43,128 nucleotides of DNA from Candidatus Rokuibacteriota bacterium (GTDB lineage Bacteria > Methylomirabilota > Methylomirabilia > Rokubacteriales > CSP1-6): assembly GCA_016188005.1 (NCBI GenBank), contig JACPIQ010000042.1, positions 1 through 43,128 on the forward strand. The letters run 5' to 3'. The notes beneath the pieces were generated by a model that was given only the letters and a program-made list of their open reading frames with translations, did no database searches and was not told the origin of the DNA. The position numbers were made by a program, and so were the translations under genes. Positions 40,017 through 43,128 of this stretch are shown one piece after another (within the stretch, counting starts at the first letter, position 1; the number at the start of each line of letters is the position of its first letter).

Positions 40017-40781
40017 ATGGCGACGAGTAACGATCTGAAGGGGACGGTGGCGCTGGTGACGGGAGCCAGCCGCGGGCTGGGCCGCGCCATGGCGCTGGCG
40101 CTGGGGGAGGCGGGCGCTGATCTCGCGCTGGCAGCCCGCAGCCAGCCGGACCTCGAACGCACGGCGGAGGAGGCGCGGCGCCACGGCGTGCGCGCGGAGA
40201 TCTTCAGGGCCGATATGCGCGAGCCCCGGGCCATCGAGGCGATGGTGGCGGCGGCGGAGACGGCCTTCGGCAGGATCGACGTCCTCGTGAACAATGCCGG
40301 GATCTCGGGCGCGGAGAAGCGGTTCGTGGACCTGACGGCCGAGGAGTGGGACGAGGTGCTCGCCGTGGACCTGCGCGCGCCCGCGCTCTGCGCCCGCGCG
40401 GCGGCGCGCGGGATGATCGAGCGCAAGCGCGGGCGCATCGTCAACATCGCCTCCATCGGCGGGCTCGGGGCCATGGCGCGGCTGGGCCCGTACTGCGCCA
40501 GCAAGGCGGGGCTCATCCAGCTGACCAAGGTGATGGCGCTGGAGCTGGCCCGCTACAACGTGCAGGTCAATGCGCTCTGTCCCGGCTACTTCGCCACACC
40601 GATGAACGAGACCTTCTTCGCCTCGCCCACCGGCCAGGAGGTCATCAAGCGCTCGATCCCGCTGCGCCGGCTCGGCGATCCGGTGGAGCTGGGCCCGACC
40701 ATCGTCTACCTGGCCTCCGAGGCCTCGCGCTTCATGACGGGATCGGTGCTGGTGATCGACGGCGGCCAGCTCCTGACATGA
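40017..40781 (+). CDS. SDR family oxidoreductase (3-oxoacyl-ACP/CoA reductase-like)
   Basis: A 254-aa classical short-chain dehydrogenase/reductase. VALVTGASRGLGRAMALA is the NAD(P) motif, NNAGISGAE the following motif, and the catalytic residues lie in NIASIGGLG and YCASKAGLIQLT (Ser, Tyr, Lys). LCPGYFATPMNET and FMTGSVLVIDGGQ are usual C-terminal marks. The arginine after the first strand (LALAARSQPDLE) suggests NADP(H). ATG 40017 follows ACCTGGAGGAGCC, a good ribosome-binding site; an earlier in-frame start would run into the repeat. Its stop overlaps the ligase gene (ATGA). It probably works with the adjacent acyl-CoA genes as a hydroxyacyl-CoA dehydrogenase. Confidence 0.93.
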   Translation: MATSNDLKGTVALVTGASRGLGRAMALALGEAGADLALAARSQPDLERTAEEARRHGVRAEIFRADMREPRAIEAMVAAAETAFGRIDVLVNNAGISGAEKRFVDLTAEEWDEVLAVDLRAPALCARAAARGMIERKRGRIVNIASIGGLGAMARLGPYCASKAGLIQLTKVMALELARYNVQVNALCPGYFATPMNETFFASPTGQEVIKRSIPLRRLGDPVELGPTIVYLASEASRFMTGSVLVIDGGQLLT

Positions 40782-42313
40782 GCGCCTACAACCTCGCGGG
40801 CATCCTCGCCCATCACGCCGACCGCTTCCCCGAGCGCCCCTGCCTCGTCTGGGGCGACGAGACGATCAGCTACGCCGAGCTCGACCGGCGCGCCGGCCTG
40901 GCCGCGGCGGGGCTCGCCTCGCTGGGCATCAAGCGCGGGGACGTGGTCGCCCTCCTCCTCTACAACTGCCCCGAGTTCATCGAGGCGATGTTCGCGGTGG
41001 CCCGTCTCGGCGCCGTCGTCATGCCGGTCAACTGGCGGCTCGCGGGGGCGGAGGTCGCCTACATCGCGAGCCACGCCGGCGCCGCCGCGCTGATCTCGGA
41101 GCCCGAGCTCCTGCCGCTGGCCGAGGCCGCGCGGACGCGGCTCGGCGGCGCGCGCTTCATCTCGGTGGGCGAGGCCCCCGCGGGGTGGACGCGCTTCGAC
41201 GCCCTCCGCGAGGCCGGCCCCCCGCCCCCGCCGGCGGCCGTGGACGGGGACGACCTCCATCGGCTGATGTACACCTCGGGCACGACGGCGCGCCCCAAGG
41301 GCGTGATGATCACGCATGCGAACCTGTACTGGAAGAACATCGGCCACGTGGTGGAGTTCGGCCTCACGGGCGCCGACAAGGGGCTGGCCTGCGGGCCGCT
41401 CTACCACGTGGGGGCGCTGGACCTCACGAGCACTACGATCCTCTACGTCGGCGGCACCATCCTCATCCACAGGAAGTTCGAGGCCGACGCCGTGCTGGAC
41501 GCCCTCGAGAGGCGCCGCATCTCCAATGTCTGGCTCGCCCCGTCCATGGTCAACGCCCTCCTGGCGCACCCGACGCTCGAGCGCCGCGACCTCTCGGGCG
41601 TCAGGCTCATCATCGACGGCGGCGAGAAGATGCCTTTGCCCCTCATCGAGCGGCTGGTGCGCGCCTTCCCCAGCGCCTGGTTCGCGGATGCCTATGGCCT
41701 CACCGAGACCGTGTCCGGCGACACCTTCCTCGACAAGAAGAAGACGGTGGAGCGACTCGGGTCGGTGGGCAAGCCCTGCATCCACCTGGAGGTCGAGATC
41801 TGGGACGAGCAGGACAGGCCGGTGCCGGCCGAGGCGCTGGGCGAGATCGTGCTGCGCGGCCCCAAGGTCTTCAAGGGCTACTGGAAGGATCCCGACGCGA
41901 CGGCGGCAGCGTTCCGGGGGGGCTGGTTCCACACGGGGGATATCGGGCGGCTGGACAGCGACGGCTTCCTCTACATCGCCGACAGGAAGAAGGACCTCAT
42001 CATCAGTGGCGGGGAGAACATCGCCTCGCCCGAGGTGGAGCGCGTCCTCTACGAGCACCCGGCGGTGCTGGAGGCCTCGGTGGTGGGCCGGCCCGATCCG
42101 AAGTGGGGCGAGGTGCCGGTGGCCTTCGTCGTCTTCCGCGAGGGGCAGCAGGCCTCAGCCGAGGAGCTGATGGAGTTCTGCCGCGCCCGCCTGGCCCGCT
42201 TCAAGGTCCCGCGCGCCGTGCGCGTCATCGAGGCGCTACCGCGCAACCCCTCCGGCAAGGTGCTCAAGCGCGTGCTGCGCGAGCAGGCCGCCGCGCCCGG
42301 GGCTGCGGCATGA
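40778..42313 (+). CDS. AMP-dependent acyl-CoA ligase (fatty-acid type)
   Basis: A 511-aa adenylate-forming ligase. The nucleotide-binding loop is LMYTSGTTARPKGVM, the adenine-binding block FADAYGLTETVSGD, and the hinge RGGWFHTGDIGRLDSDG. The lysine of LPRNPSGKVLKRVLR is catalytic. The N-terminal AYNLAGILAHHADRFPERP is typical of long-chain and aromatic acid ligases. ATG 40778 overlaps the SDR stop, and the stop overlaps the enoyl-CoA hydratase ATG (both ATGA). It is the second ligase of this operon and differs from the one at 32316, so the operon may serve two acids or successive steps. The substrate is not deducible. Confidence 0.94.
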   Translation: MSAYNLAGILAHHADRFPERPCLVWGDETISYAELDRRAGLAAAGLASLGIKRGDVVALLLYNCPEFIEAMFAVARLGAVVMPVNWRLAGAEVAYIASHAGAAALISEPELLPLAEAARTRLGGARFISVGEAPAGWTRFDALREAGPPPPPAAVDGDDLHRLMYTSGTTARPKGVMITHANLYWKNIGHVVEFGLTGADKGLACGPLYHVGALDLTSTTILYVGGTILIHRKFEADAVLDALERRRISNVWLAPSMVNALLAHPTLERRDLSGVRLIIDGGEKMPLPLIERLVRAFPSAWFADAYGLTETVSGDTFLDKKKTVERLGSVGKPCIHLEVEIWDEQDRPVPAEALGEIVLRGPKVFKGYWKDPDATAAAFRGGWFHTGDIGRLDSDGFLYIADRKKDLIISGGENIASPEVERVLYEHPAVLEASVVGRPDPKWGEVPVAFVVFREGQQASAEELMEFCRARLARFKVPRAVRVIEALPRNPSGKVLKRVLREQAAAPGAAA

Positions 42314-43107
42314 CAGCCACCGTGAGGCTCGACCTCGACTGGGCGCCCTCCGCGGCGCTCCTCACCTTCGACAGGCCGGAGGCGCTGAACGCGGTGAACG
42401 CCGCGGTGCTCGACGACCTCGAGCGCGCGGTGGACAGGCTGGCCGGGACCGACGCCGTGCGGGTGGTGGTGCTCACGGGAGCGGGGCGCGCCTTCGTGGG
42501 CGGCGGGGACATCGCCCACATGGGCGCGCTCACCCCCGACGAGGGCGAGCGCTTCGTCTATCGCGGCCAGGCGCTGCTCCGGCGCCTCGAGCGGCTGCGC
42601 CAGGTGTCCCTCGCCGCCGTCAATGGGTGGGCGCTGGGCGGCGGGCTCGAGATCGCGCTGGCCTGCGACCTGCGCCTCGCCGCCGAGACGGCGGAGCTGG
42701 GGGTGCCCGAGGTCTCCGTTGGGCTCATCCCCGGCTGGGGCGGCACCCAGCGGCTGGTGAGGCTCCTGGGCCGCGGCATCGCCAAGGACCTGGTCTTCAC
42801 CGGCCGCCGCGTTCCCGCGGCCGAGGCGCTCGCCCTCGGTCTGGTCAACCGCGTCGTGCCGGCGGACGGGCTCCTCGAGGCCTGCCGCGCGATGGCGGCC
42901 GCCATCGTCCGCAACAGCCCCATCGCCGTGCGCCAGGCCAAGAAGGCCATCGACGAGGGCGCCGATCTCTCGCTCGACCAGGGCCTTGTCGTCGAGGCCG
43001 AGGCCTGGCTCGTCAACTTCTGCTCGGCCGACCGCGTGGAGGGGCTGCGCGCTTTCGTGGAGAAGCGACGCCCCGCGTGGCGCGGCCACCACGGGGCGGC
43101 GGGGTAG
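42310..43107 (+). CDS. Enoyl-CoA hydratase/isomerase family protein
   Basis: A 265-aa crotonase. LTFDRPEALNAVNAAVLDD, VVVLTGAGRAFVGGGDIAHM (oxyanion hole), and NGWALGGGLEIALACDLRLA with PEVSVGLIPGWGGTQRLV carry the two glutamates (LEIAL and PEVSV) used for hydration of enoyl-CoA in this family. The oxyanion loop reads GGGDI where AGADI is common. ATG 42310 overlaps the ligase stop (ATGA). It closes the beta-oxidation set of dehydrogenase, hydratase and SDR. Twenty-one bases remain after the stop; a further ATG at 43119 may begin another gene, which cannot be judged. Confidence 0.94.
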   Translation: MTATVRLDLDWAPSAALLTFDRPEALNAVNAAVLDDLERAVDRLAGTDAVRVVVLTGAGRAFVGGGDIAHMGALTPDEGERFVYRGQALLRRLERLRQVSLAAVNGWALGGGLEIALACDLRLAAETAELGVPEVSVGLIPGWGGTQRLVRLLGRGIAKDLVFTGRRVPAAEALALGLVNRVVPADGLLEACRAMAAAIVRNSPIAVRQAKKAIDEGADLSLDQGLVVEAEAWLVNFCSADRVEGLRAFVEKRRPAWRGHHGAAG

Positions 43108-43128
43108 CCCGGGTTGCCATGGACTTCC

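Noticed and set aside
43119-43128. Start of another gene at the window end
   Set aside because: Only ten bases (an ATG and two further codons) are visible, with no clear ribosome-binding site; too little to call.
1-43128. tRNA, rRNA, CRISPR array, prophage or replication origin
   Set aside because: No cloverleaf, conserved rRNA, regular spaced repeats, phage genes or origin-type boxes were noticed anywhere in the window.

Overview
This is a very GC-rich (about 70 %), densely coding bacterial window with no rRNA, tRNA, CRISPR array, phage gene or transposase visible. The gene set points to a free-living soil or sediment bacterium that degrades organic acids: CaiB/BaiF CoA-transferases, acyl-CoA ligases, an amidohydrolase, a likely F420-dependent luciferase-like oxidoreductase, several ferredoxin-dependent 2-oxoacid oxidoreductases and an aldehyde:ferredoxin oxidoreductase. 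The mix resembles Candidatus Rokubacteria/Methylomirabilota or a deltaproteobacterium-like lineage. This is inference from gene content and was not tested by phylogeny.

Layout. Bases 1-1951 hold the end of a pyruvate-type ferredoxin oxidoreductase (alpha, cut by the window edge, and beta). Bases 1959-10031 form one co-directional catabolic and transport run: metallo-beta-lactamase-fold hydrolase, enolase-superfamily enzyme, divergent SDR, amidohydrolase, a small protein, and an Fbp-type ABC importer (binding protein, fused double permease, ATPase). An N-formylglutamate amidohydrolase-like gene (minus) diverges from an LLM oxidoreductase (plus). A minus-strand CoA-transferase/AMP-ligase pair follows, then three small plus-strand genes.

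Bases 16378-21728 are a tightly overlapping operon of two more oxidoreductases, iorA-iorB and korA-korBC. A ferredoxin-like tail is fused to IorB and the gamma subunit is fused to KorB. A small palindromic repeat ends this operon and also supplies the stop codon of the convergent TolB-like gene. That gene follows an M28 peptidase in a minus-strand pair, and a secreted beta-propeller gene diverges from it. The minus-strand block 25882-30193 is peroxiredoxin, CoA-transferase, PPOX-fold flavoprotein and aldehyde ferredoxin oxidoreductase. DinB-like, molybdenum-carrier-like and membrane-protein genes run the other way.

After a second copy of the repeat, a good sigma-70-like promoter with a dyad operator precedes a long plus-strand operon (32316-43107): acyl-CoA synthetase, an unknown Cys-rich protein, a deleted TetR regulator remnant, a butanediol-dehydrogenase-like zinc enzyme, acyl-CoA dehydrogenase, E1 alpha, E1 beta, a free lipoyl domain, SDR, a second acyl-CoA ligase and enoyl-CoA hydratase. 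Together these could activate short or branched acids, run beta-oxidation and cleave a 2-oxoacid or acetoin.

The most notable observation is the peroxiredoxin at 29576-30193 (minus). Its peroxidatic cysteine codon is replaced by an in-frame TGA. The frame is otherwise intact, and a strong stem-loop with a G-rich apical loop lies 12 nt downstream, as expected for a bacterial SECIS element. It is best read as a selenocysteine peroxiredoxin (Sec57, resolving Cys176) that ordinary gene callers would split in two.
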